DNA of 64,000 nt from Meconema thalassinum (taxonomy: Eukaryota > Arthropoda > Insecta > Orthoptera > Tettigoniidae). The notes beneath the pieces are model-generated. The model did not search any database and was not told where the DNA came from. It saw only the letters and a program-made list of their open reading frames with translations. The stretch's first letter is position 1; every line of letters starts with the position of its first letter. The translations under genes and the position numbers were made by a program. Below, piece after piece: positions 1-9,720 of this stretch. Location: NCBI GenBank assembly GCA_946902985.2, contig OX336396.1, positions 235,492,297-235,556,296 of the forward strand. Direction: 5' to 3'.

Positions 1-400
1 AGTGTGTGTTATCTGTTTTTTAATTTAAGTACAAACTGCAACTTAGAATTCTTCAAGTAGTTCGTACTTTTGCCGCCAAGCGCCACCGTCAACGACTACT
101 AGGCCAAGTTCGGAACTTAGCTACTAGACGCCACTGCAGTCGGCTCTTGGCAACGGACGTAGACATCTATGAGCGTTGTTTACCTATCCAATTTAGCTTC
201 ACACAGGTGTAATTAGTGGAAGGTTCAATAACATGCCATAAATCTGACATGGGACCGCCGGCTTTACTTCCCCTCCGAAGAAAGGCATACTGACGGATTT
301 TTAACGCTCTTAAAATATCCGACGGCTTCGGCCGGGTTTGAACCCGCTATCTTGGGCATAGAAGCTCAGCATGCTACCAAATACGCCACCGAAGCCGCCA
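1..400 (-). repeat. SINE family A copy, cut by window start
   Basis: A tRNA-derived short interspersed element read on the minus strand. The head lies at the right end: an A-box-like TGGCGTATTTGGTAGCATG and a B-box GGGTTCAAACCC at about 340-395, both on the minus strand. The body matches the copies at 1318-1765 and 31515 onwards, including a shared segment (CTTCCCCTCCGAAG, about 268-281). The 3' part is lost at position 1. RNA polymerase III transcription is expected from the boxes but is inferred. Confidence 0.75.
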
Positions 401-790
401 TATAGTTATTTTTATTACAGTACATTGTGTACATTATACGTTGAAGTGTCAATTCAATACCAGTAGTAGTTTCCCTTATCATCCTCATCATAAGAGCAAA
501 TGACCTACAGTAGATGTTACGCCCATTACACCATTAATCACCACACACAATAAGTCTTCCTCGCCTGTGAATTTTGAAATATGTATTTCTATTACGGTAG
601 TTTGTAAGTTTGACGTGTCAATTCAACAGTAGTTTTTATTATCATCCTTATCAAAAGGGCAAATGACTTAGATATTACTCCCTCATTGTCTTTGGGGGCA
701 AATGACTTAGATTTTAAGTCCATTATATTTCTAAGGAGACATTAAAACATTATCATCATTCCACCGGGCGAAGCCGGGTACTACTGCTAG
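401..790 (+). mobile_element. Helitron 3' part ending in CTAG
   Basis: The right end has the hallmark of a canonical Helitron: a short GC hairpin (CCGGGCGAAGCCGG, about 762-775), then CTAG at 787-790 followed by T. The same ending recurs at 59663-59666 and 61771-61774. Inside, a segment of about 55 bp is repeated (about 448 and 615, both with GTGTCAATTCAA and ending GCAAATGAC). No coding sequence is visible. The 5' TC terminus is not identified, so the left boundary is only the edge of the adjacent SINE. Confidence 0.55.
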
Positions 791-804
791 TACTGTATAT
801 ATCA

Positions 805-945
805 TTATAACTAGTGGGTGTATTTGTTGTTGGGTTTAAGATAAGGGTAGGAGGTGGTTGGTTCCTTAGTTTAGGGGCTGCGACAACGAGGTCATGTAGC
901 CCCGCGTACTTTGGGTGTGTGTTGAATCTGTCTGATAATAATAAT
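805..945 (-). repeat. SINE family B tail fragment
   Basis: This stretch matches the 3' domain of family B SINEs in reverse: a GGGGCTGCGAC segment, GTCATGTAGCCCCG, and TGTGTGTTGAATCTGTCTGATAA. The tRNA heads are missing. A short (TAA)n run follows at about 935-950 and belongs to the next repeat. Confidence 0.6.
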
Positions 946-1317
946 AATAACAATATCGTATGGCCTCGGGTGCCAGGTGTAAGCTTTGTTAATTGACGCC
1001 CAGAGGGCAACTTGCATGTCCAATTTTATCGCTCCTTGAAGCACTGTGAAAGTCAAGGAGGTTAGATAACAAAGTTCCTCGACATTATAGCGCTTTCTAG
1101 TAGAGAAATGAGAAACTTTGTGTTGGCGGAAAATTCCGAGAATTATTTTGCCATTATGAACACGACCTACTGAATTCAAATGGGTCCTTTAACATGCCAA
1201 CATCGTATGACATGCCTATCGTAATTTTTGTCGCCTTTCAAAAATCACTTACTGCGGCCAGGAGAGAATCTGCAAGCTTGGGGTTGGCAGTCCCACATAA
1301 TAACCACTCACTCACTG
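946..1317. other. Unclassified repeat-like interval without gene
   Basis: It begins in an ATA/TAA microsatellite and continues into non-coding sequence. The position beside a microsatellite suggests the 3' end of a retroelement on the minus strand, but I see no reverse transcriptase motif. Short open frames here have no recognisable domain. Confidence 0.3.
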
Positions 1318-1765
1318 TGCCAAGAATCTGTCTGATAACCGGTGTTAATTGTGATGACTGTATTAGTGTGTGTTATCTGTTTTTAATTCGAGTAAGGACT
1401 GCATACATTCGATTTTCAAGTAATTCCAACCTTTGCTAACAAACGCCACCGTCAACGACCAACTAGTTCTGCACTTTGTTACTAGTTACCACCACAGTCG
1501 GCTCCTGGCGACGAACGTTGGAACCTAAGAGCATTAGTCAAAGATAACCTATAATTTAGCTTCACACAGGTGTAATTAGTGGAAGGTTCTTTATCGTGTC
1601 ATAAACCTATGACATGGGACCGCCGGCTTTACTTCCCCTCCGAAGGAAGGCATACTGAGGGATTTTAACGCTCTTAAAAAAACAGACGACTTCGGCCGGG
1701 TTTGAGCCCGCGACCTTGGGCATAGAAGCTTAGCATGCTACCAACTACGCCACCGAAGCCACCTG
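1318..1765 (-). repeat. SINE family A copy
   Basis: Second family A copy, minus orientation. The B-box-like GGGCTCAAACCC and A-box-like TGGCGTAGTTGGTAGC lie at about 1697-1757 on the minus strand. The body parallels positions 1-398. The left side (TCTGATAACCGGTGTTAATTG and TAGTGTGTGTTATCTG) is the 3' domain also found in family B. Divergence from the first copy is clear, so this is an old insertion. Confidence 0.75.
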
Positions 1766-1929
1766 ATTCCCAGTTTCAGTAGGTCTTTCGTGAATCATAT
1801 CACCAGGAGCACACAGTGGAATTTGCAGCCACCACGACGACAGTGACAACAATGGACTTGTACTGTTACAGAGTTCATAGCTTCAATTATCTTACTCATA
1901 AGACAATCGTGATCGACATGCCTACTTTA
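1766..1929. other. Short unannotated spacer
   Basis: Non-coding sequence between two SINEs. Nothing recognisable. Confidence 0.3.
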
Positions 1930-1935
1930 CGTTGC

Positions 1936-1981
<46 letters not shown>

Positions 1982-2380
1982 GATGATGATTCATAGAGGG
2001 GCTTTGAGAGATCATGGTCATGTAGGTCCGTGTGCTGGGGTGTGTGTGAAATTTGTCTGATTAGCTGTGTTACTCTGATGGCTGTATTAGTAGATGTAGT
2101 TGTAATATTGAGATGAGGATTTGGAAGGAGGAGGCCGTGGCCTCCCGGCATTCACCTGGAGTAGATGTGGGAAACCACGGAAAACTACTTCAAGTATGGC
2201 TGAGGTAGGAATCGAACCCGTCTCTTTTCAGCTTTGCCTCCTAAGGCTGAGTGTACCCCATTCCAGCCCTAAGACCAGAATTAAATTTCTTGGCAGAGCC
2301 GGGAATCGAATCCGGGTCGCCGCGGTGACAGCCAAGAGTGCTAGCCACATTATAGCAACAAGAGACTGCCGGCCTTATCC
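1930..2380 (-). repeat. SINE family B, near full length, dimeric head
   Basis: Minus-strand SINE with two B-box-type motifs: GATTCGATTCCCGG (about 2302-2318) and GGGTTCGATTCC (about 2207-2221). This suggests a head built from two tRNA-like units. The body carries the SINE-family motif GTGGTTTCCCAC, then the 3' domain ACACACCCCAGCACACGG, and it ends in a long (CAA)n tail, seen as (TTG)n on the plus strand at about 1933-1981. Other copies lie at 5521, 23324 and 33885. Confidence 0.8.
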
Positions 2381-2806
2381 CAAGCCACATAATTTCCACA
2401 AGTTACTAACACCTCGCTCCACTTGCTAACGCCCCAGGAAGCTTTGAAGAGTCTCTATTAAACTCCCACATTAACTACGATTTACCTGGAGCCATTCATT
2501 AAAGTCTCTCAAATTAAAATCCAAAGACTGTTGTTGATCTCTCACGCGTGTTCACCTGTGGTGTGATTGGTCATTCATCAAGCGCACTCATAAAGCACTT
2601 GATTGGTCGACCTTGTACTGCACAGAGTGCTCACATCAATCACGTCTTCTTACGAGCAGCACGCGAGATTACACACACGTGTAAATATACGAGCGCTGAT
2701 GATGACGCGGTCTTGTATAATTTGTTCGCGTTCTTGATACATGAGGTTTGTTAAGAGTGTACAGGCAGTCAAAAAGGTTAACAACAAATATTTGCTGGAC
2801 TGAAAC
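2381..2806. other. Interval without recognisable gene
   Basis: Unique-looking sequence with no motif I can place. It holds short open frames on both strands, none with recognisable domain content. Confidence 0.3.
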
Positions 2807-3542
2807 AAGTGCATTGGTTGTAGGACATAACGTACCACGGACAATAACGTACCACTTGAAAGAGTGAGAAGTATTTAGGGTGCATGAAACCCTAACCGCA
2901 CGGCCACTTGCTCGGTATTGCTCAATTAATCCTGGTAATAAATACGTGGGCAATAATATAACATAAAATAATATAAAATATGATAAGTTTGTGTGTTCCC
3001 ATCACACTTTATCCAGGCTTTGGACTGGCAAAATGATTATAAACATTTTGGCGTGTCTAAAATCAGCTGTGGTTAAGCTCGGGTCTTTTTCGTTTTCTTT
3101 ACTTTGTTTTTTTTTTATAAAAAAAATGTATTTTGTGGGTTTTATATCCTAGCGAATAGCAAGTTCGTCATGGGATGTTTCATTCTAAGGGAATAGCAAG
3201 TTCGCCATGTGAAGTTTCATTCCAAGTTCTGCGAATATGAGAGAGCTCTCAAGCGAGATTTCAAGTTTCCACTCTCTTCATACCGCTTCATTATTCTGTC
3301 AAGACGTTCATCATACTTGACATATTTCTTCTTTCTCTTTGAACTTTCAATGTACAATTCGTACTTTATCCATCAAAATGTGCACATAAACGGCCCTTAT
3401 CCGTTGTACACAACTCCATGATACAATACCACAACGTTTAAAGCCGCAGAGTGTGATCGCCGCTGATGTGGTACGTTATGCCCTCGAAAATCAAGTAGTA
3501 CGTTTTGCCCGTGGTACGTTATGTCTGGACACCAAGTGCATT
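2807..3542. mobile_element. Non-autonomous inverted-repeat DNA transposon, 9-bp target duplication
   Basis: AAGTGCATT occurs at 2807-2815 and again at 3534-3542. Between them (2816-3533, 718 bp) the ends are imperfect inverted repeats starting GGTTGTAGGACATAACGTAC on the left and GGTGTCCAGACATAACGTAC reading in from the right. The CATAACGTACCAC core repeats inside each end (about 2845 and 3466). No transposase is encoded. A 9-bp duplication is typical of MULE-type elements, but the family cannot be assigned without a related transposase. Confidence 0.7.
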
Positions 3543-3579
3543 ACTTATAGCGTTGTGAATCCTGGAAAACATGTTTTAT

Positions 3580-4665
3580 ATTATTATTCTTTCTTCGTCA
3601 TGCCCGACTAAGGAGCGCGATTGAACTTATTTAGCTGATAGCATTGCCTTTCTCTTCTCCCAAGATCTCTTCATCTTCTCGCTGTGGCTTCTTTTGCGAT
3701 CTTCTGACCAGGTTTTGTTGGTTATAGTGCTCGGATGGTTTGCAAAGCGGTGATTATCGACTAATTCTCTGAACTTAGCTCTGTCTAGTACAATGTCATT
3801 TGTGATGCCGATTCCCTGGAGATATTTTCCTACTTCAAGCAGCGAGGTGTTACCGGGTGAGTTAGCCGTGGTCGTTACGGCAAGACTGTTGGCAGTCGCT
3901 CACATCCGGGAGGCGAGGAGGTTCGAATCCCCCCGCCGGCAACCTTGAAGATGGTCTTCTGTGGTTTCCCATCTTCCTTCCAGGCAAATGCCGGGGTTGG
4001 TCCCTAACTATAGGCCACAGCCGCTACCTTCCAACTCCTCGCTCTTCCATTCCTACTTCCCTTCACAACGGTACTTGTAGCTCACCCATTGGGTGTCCGT
4101 CTCGAAGCAGCTACAACACTGACGAGCCGAACATGTCCTCGGACACTCCCGGCACTAAAAGCCATACGCTAAAAAAAGCCAGGTGTTTTTAACTTTCATT
4201 GACAGAACAAGGTTAAGAATCCTTTTGGTCAGTCTCTGATTGCCCATCCTGAGGATATACCCGTAAAATTTCAATCGCATTTTCCTAAATGTGTCTGAGA
4301 TTTTCTCAAGTGCTGGTATAAATCTTAGGGTTTTCTTTTCATCCAGAATCCTTCTGTACAGACTGGTCCAAAAAGTTTTCTTAGAATTTTCCTTTCTTGC
4401 TTTTCCACATCTTTAATTAATTATCTGCCCCCATTAATCAGCGTTTCAGAAGCATATAGTGCTTCAGGCTTGATTAGAGCGCTGTTATTCCGTAATTTTG
4501 CATTTATAGTTATTGATTTTTTATTATATCTGTTCCAAGTGAGCCTGTAAGCACTTTTCAGTTTAGTGATCGTTTGTTTGCTTCACGATTCAGCCCGGAT
4601 GGTTGGATGACTTCTCCCAGGTATATGAATTTAGACACTTGAGATACTGTTTTTTATATTATTAA
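3580..4665 (-). pseudogene. LINE reverse-transcriptase C-terminal remnant, SINE-interrupted
   Basis: Minus-strand translation gives a decayed post-RT region of a non-LTR retrotransposon. Near 4500 it reads LKSAYRLTWNRYNKKSI followed by IKPEALYASE. Near 4370 a KQERKILRK segment is visible. After the SINE, it resumes with RKRSHSEKMKRSWEKRKA near 3660. These match the tail of arthropod endonuclease/RT proteins. Frameshifts and stops are frequent. A microsatellite tail (AAT-type on the minus strand) sits at about 3575-3590. The catalytic RT core is absent, so this is a 5'-truncated dead copy. Clade assignment is not attempted. Confidence 0.65.
3852..4180 (+). repeat. tRNA-derived SINE inserted in LINE remnant
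   Basis: Plus-strand SINE with A-box-like GAGTTAGCCGTGG (about 3859) and B-box GGTTCGAATCCC (about 3921). It has the GTGGTTTCCCAT body motif and a short A-rich tail. It is flanked by the 7-bp direct repeat AGGTGTT (3845-3851 and 4181-4187), and the LINE translation resumes across it. This supports L1-like target-primed insertion. Confidence 0.8.
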
Positions 4666-4689
4666 TATTATTATTATTACTATCATTAC

Positions 4690-4830
4690 ATCGTTATGCC
4701 CATCTGTTGAGTGCGATAGAATTTATTTTGCTAATTATGTGTCTTTCTTTTCCCAAAATCTCTTCATCTGGACACTGGAAATCTTAATCCGTTCTTCCAT
4801 CCATGATTTTATAAGAATTTGACAAATCAA
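4690..4830 (-). repeat. 3' tip of a second LINE copy
   Basis: This matches the 3' end of the LINE at 3580-3660 (for example TTTCCCAAAATCTCTTCATC against CTCCCAAGATCTCTTCATC), again beside a TTATTA microsatellite. Only the last ~130 bp are present, as expected for a 5'-truncated insertion. Confidence 0.5.
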
Positions 4831-5520
4831 AAAATTAAATTGCTCAAAAACTTAAAAAAACAGTATAGCTCCTTGTGCTGAATGAAATAAAAATTGCCAA
4901 CTATTGCCTTACAAACAGTTTTACATTGCACCTAAAGGAAATATATATTTTTATGTGGATAGTTGAGAAAACCTAGTCTGGTTTTTGCTGAAATCTTAGG
5001 TGAATACCAAAAAAAAAACTAATCCTCAAATACGGTTATTTAATTATTTATTATTCATTATTATTGTTTAATTAATTATTTTTGTGATTCTGTCTTCTCA
5101 TAATTTGTTTTTCCTCTCAAGACGTATTCTCGTGTCATTGTTGTAGTTTGTGACAGATGGGCGCAGAAAATGTTGCAATTTTATCATTTTCAGTTCATCA
5201 AGATGATCACTTACTCCACATTGTAGAATATGAGTTTCAACAACATGTGGCAACAGTATTCTAGTTAATGTTTATGCTATTCCTAGACTGGTCATTTCGT
5301 CTGTAACTTCTTCCAGTGAAACATAACCTGACTTACGATACCGGAGACCATCTCTGTCTTTGAATTTTATTGGTGACATTACTAGAGATGGACTTTGTAT
5401 TCTGAGGGGCAGTTGACCTCGCTGTTCCGTCCCTTAAAATAACAATACCTAACTAACTCTGGATACTACTAATTTTATCAAGCACTCTTGACATGATGTA
5501 GGTAGGCTATGGTCTTCAGC
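4831..5520. other. AT-rich interval without gene
   Basis: AT-rich non-coding DNA with short homopolymer and ATT runs. No recognisable element. Confidence 0.3.
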
Positions 5521-5912
5521 TCATTGTTATTGTTGTTGTTGTTTCTTTAGGGGCATTGAACATCGTGGTCATGTATCCCCGTGTTCTTGGGTGTGTGTAG
5601 AATTTATCTGATAACCTGTGCCACTCTATTGTCTGTAATAGTGTGTGTATTTGTATTTGAGGTAAAATTTGGGTAGGAACTGGCCGTGGCCTTAAATTAG
5701 TTACCATCCCGACATTTTCCTGGATTAGAGGTGGGAAACCACCTAAAACCACTTCCCGAATAGCTGAGGTAGGAATCGAACACCCCTCTTCTCAGGTTTG
5801 CCTCATGAGGCTGACTGTACCCCGTTCGAGCCCTCAGAACCAGGAATTGAACTCGGGCCTTCGCAGTGACAGCCAAGATTGCTAGCCACTACGCAACGAG
5901 ACGGACTCGACA
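5521..5912 (-). repeat. SINE family B copy
   Basis: Minus-strand family B SINE. The (CAA)n tail is at the left (TTGTTG run, about 5523-5541). The middle holds the 3' domain (GGGTGTGTGTAGAATTTATC) and the reverse of GTGGTTTCCCAC. A tRNA-like head is at the right, near 5765-5905. It resembles the copies at 1930 and 23324. Confidence 0.75.
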
Positions 5913-6049
5913 GCTCGTGCCAAATACCCTCCAATATAGGCCAGTGCAGCCCTCGTCATTAAAATGTTGTCAGTTAGCTCCGTGTCTGCTGCCCAGTGTC
6001 ATTGCGGCGTGTGAGTTTGTAATTCCGGTGATGATTTGGAAGAAAGACC

Positions 6050-6245
6050 TTAAGTAGAGGTGGGAAACCACGGTAGACCATTTCCAGGAAGGATGAGATG
6101 GGAATCTAACCCAGTTTTACCTCATGAAGCTGAGTGTACCTCGTTCCAGTCCACAGACCAGAATTAAATTTCTTGTTAGAGCCCGGATTCTAACATGGAT
6201 CTCTGGGGGCGACAGCCAAGAATGATAGCCTCTAAACGACGAGGT
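6050..6245 (-). repeat. SINE family B head fragment
   Basis: Partial minus-strand family B copy carrying the GTGGGAAACCACGG segment and both degraded B-box regions (about 6108 and 6185). The 3' domain and tail are missing. Confidence 0.65.
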
Positions 6246-6324
6246 GGTCAGGAGATTAACATCATCAGAACTGGACCAATAATACAATATCACCTAATTT
6301 TCAGTCACATGGTCAGCGTAGGCT

Positions 6325-6328
6325 ATAG
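6325..6328. other. Target-site duplication ATAG, left
   Basis: Four bases immediately outside the 3' LTR, repeated at 21054-21057 outside the 5' LTR. Short duplications of 4-6 bp are normal for Gypsy integrases. Confidence 0.85.
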
Positions 6329-9300
6329 TGTGCCCGTTTAGACCGGAGTCCGCACGACCACATATGCATTTTACAAATAATCAGTTAGCACGAGAGTCAA
6401 AATATCCCGGAGCGCCAGATGGGTTAAAGCAAATCGCAAAAACGACATCAAATTAAAAAAATGCTTTGCTGATTTTTGGCTCAATGCAACAATAAGGATA
6501 GAAGGAGATTTAATTGGGTGAAACACATCTGGTAAAAATATCTCAGTTTATTTTAAAGTTAAAATCTGACTGCAAAGATGCTCAAAGCAGCATCACTCCA
6601 CGTGTGGCGATCCACACTCTTATTTACACACAATATACAGAAATTTTCCAAACACATTTGACAATCTTTTTGGAAACACAAGTCCGATTAATAGTCCTGT
6701 GGACTGTGTTCCAAAATTATTAATATTTAATTCCAGTTCAAAATGAATTGTCCATACTGGAAATAACGTAGATCACTGTTTGACTATTTACATGATATTA
6801 ACACTCGTAGAATAAATGTTTATAGAATTCTTAAACTTTCACTTGTTTTTCCAGTTTCAAAAATATATCGTCGAAAATATTATTATCATAGAAGAAACAC
6901 AAATTATTAACACATATTAATAACATCTGAAAAGTATTTGACCTTTGAGCATAGCATCGAAGAACTGTGCGAAGCACAACAACAATTAATTGTTCTTCTG
7001 ACATTAAACATTCGAGAAGTGACTCGATTATGAACTTCAAGTTCCAAACAAAATACATGATTTCTAAATCATCAACTTGATCAATAAATGGTTGAACCAT
7101 TCAACTATTCAATTTCCCACTTGGAATCATTATGAAAAAATATTTATATTTATGGCCATTTTTAGCAATTTTCACAACTTGCAATTCTTCGACAGAATGC
7201 GAAAATAAGAATTGTAGTTTTATAATGAATTCATTTAGTTCATGGCACTAGGATTGAAAACATCCTTCAAATTATTCGAGGTTAAAGAATTATTTTTAAA
7301 TTGGCAGTGGCCCATTCTACTATCTGTGTAAGAACACAATATTACAACAACAACGGCAAAGGTCTTCCTCTGAAGAAGAATAAACTCCTATCATGACAAA
7401 TCCGGGTTCTAGCAAAATCAAAGTCTAAATGGAATTCGTAAACAAGGTTGCAATAAGAACTGATGGTTTCAAAGAAATAACCTTCGGGTTATTCATACGA
7501 CGAAATGTGTGGCTCCAATACTCCTACTATAAACCTGAGCCATCGAACCTGCTATTTGTTTGATGCTCGAAAAAACCTTCATTCCTGCGACTTAACATGC
7601 GCACCTGGGAATGGCATTTCAACTATTCCACACATAAATTATCTTCCCAAAATTTATACAATAAATCAAGCCTCTGCTTGTTATCAACACTGGAAGATTA
7701 ATAAACTGACAAGTTTATTTTATTTTACCATTCAGTTCAACCCGTGAATTTACCATACTTATGAAAATCTTTATTTCACTTTCGAGTGTATTTACGTCAT
7801 GATTTTATATAAATACAAAAATATCCTATTTGATACAAATATCATTTGCTTCCCGTTTCATGCCTCTCCGTGTTATCTGAAAAATATACTTTACTCATCG
7901 CAAATATCAACTGTTCAACCAGAACTGACATGTTGGTTGAATGCGGGCTTGCGCTAACCACTCTCCTTCGGAAAATCTCCTGTTCCAGACTAGAAATGAT
8001 TAAACTACTTCATAGGCTCTTTCTCAATACATATGATTATTAGAAAATATAATATCCAAGAATTATTTAGAAAAATTATGAAAATTATTATTATTATTAT
8101 CAGTGGATTATTATTATTATTATTATTTGTATCATTTTAAATGTGTTTAATTATCATCTCATTATGTGAGAATCCACATGTTCGAACCTTCGAATATGGA
8201 AAAAATATCCATTCCTCAACAAAAATAAATTTAACTTTTACAGTTACATCGGCTGATTACCGTGGTTTCCTTAAAATATGAAAAATTCAAATAAATGCTC
8301 GAAATGCTCGGTCATCGATCCTAAACTATTCTGAGTGCTGAAAATGCTCAGAATAACTCTAACAAGTCTTGCGTAAATCATTGCAAGATTTAAATACGAC
8401 GAAAAAAATGTGTTGGTCATCTGCAGAAAAATAGTTTGTTCCAATTAGCTAGGCATAATATAATTCAAATGTGGCTTACATTTCTTGATGGTCTTGAAGT
8501 GTAGTAAACCTGGTCTGTACCAGATTTATCCGTAGACATGCCCTATCGGACAAGCACGTATAATCCTTGTATCGGCCGCCATTGTAGACCCACAATTCGT
8601 CTAGTCAGACATAGTGGTAGTATCTTTCGACGTTTGAATAAACTGTGGTTCCATTTTAATATGAGCTGCTATCAAAGCCATAACAGTTTGTTGAAATAGG
8701 GTCAGATCTAAGTGATCTCTTCTTAGATATGTCAGTTGTAACATAACTCACTGTAATCTCATCAGTACAAGAAAAACATTGACAGTCTAAGCAATTAACG
8801 GCTGTTCTGAAGATCGTTCCCTGGGCATGGTTTGTATATCACCATCTGCCATGCGCTAGACAACTTGCAGTTTCCCTTGCGTAGACTAATGAACGCCACC
8901 GTTATAGACTATTCTTCAGTGTACTGACAGATCGAAGTGGTTAACTAGTTACAAAAATGAAAACTGACTTGAAATGGATTTAAACATCCAAGTATTAAGT
9001 TACTACTGGACTGTGACAAAATACTATTTTCTAGACAGAGTCTAGCATATGTCCTTTTGGAAATATAAATATTTCCACCAATGTCTGTAGAAAAACTATC
9101 ACCTCAGAGATTCTCCTCACCAGAAACTTACTAAGTTCCAACTCGTTTGCGCAGCACTTCTCGTGACTATCACGACTTGAAAAGAACTTCTGCGTAGATT
9201 CGGCAACCATGTGCCTTGGCTCAGCGTAGACGCAACTTGCTTGCCAAGTGCTTGTGTTGAAGTGAGCTGACCATGCCTGCTCCAGCTGGCTTTTATTCAA

Positions 9301-9654
9301 AACGGTCAGGGTTACGCGTCATCACCTGATATCTAGAAATCCTCATATCTCTTGAATCCCTGGTCCGATTTACTTGATACTAATTGCATTCTCTTTCATT
9401 TGGCCGTGCCAGTAATCTGATCCCAGTCTCAAGTCTCTGCTCCATAGTTAACTATTTAATCAATAAATAGCCTCCACCTCTGCTGTTACTCGCTACGTCA
9501 CTTGACATCCAACTATCGGTAAAATCCTTCGAAATGCTTCTCGAAGCAATGTAGCGCGATATTCAAATATCTGAACTTTCAAAAGCGGCTACAGCCTTTC
9601 CCTTGATATCTAGGTGTCTGAAACTTGGAATACCCAACCCTAGAGTTGGGCACA
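6329..9654 (-). repeat. Gypsy-1 3' LTR
   Basis: This 3,326-bp LTR is bounded by TGTGCCC and GGGCACA. It aligns end to end with 15617-21053 after removal of 15747-17857. An LTR over 3 kb is long for Gypsy elements. It contains a short (TTA)n run near 8085-8128. Small open frames inside occur in both LTRs only because the LTRs are near copies; none has recognisable protein features. Confidence 0.95.
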
Positions 9655-9667
9655 TCCACCCCACACC
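9655..9667 (-). other. Candidate polypurine tract of Gypsy-1
   Basis: Minus-strand GGTGTGGGGTGGA lies directly against the 3' LTR, where second-strand priming is expected. It is mostly purine with two T interruptions, so it is weaker than the tract of Gypsy-2. Confidence 0.5.
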
Positions 9668-9720
9668 TAGCAAAAAAATAAAAATTGAAAAATTTTTATT
9701 TTTCCTATCTACACATTAAA

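Noticed and set aside
1927..2151. Open frame ending in a polythreonine run
   Set aside because: Translation of a SINE (CAA)n tail and 3' domain on the wrong strand.
9031..9300. 89-aa minus-strand open frame, repeated at 20430-20699
   Set aside because: It is repeated only because both places are LTRs of the same element. No domain, and no reason to think it is translated.
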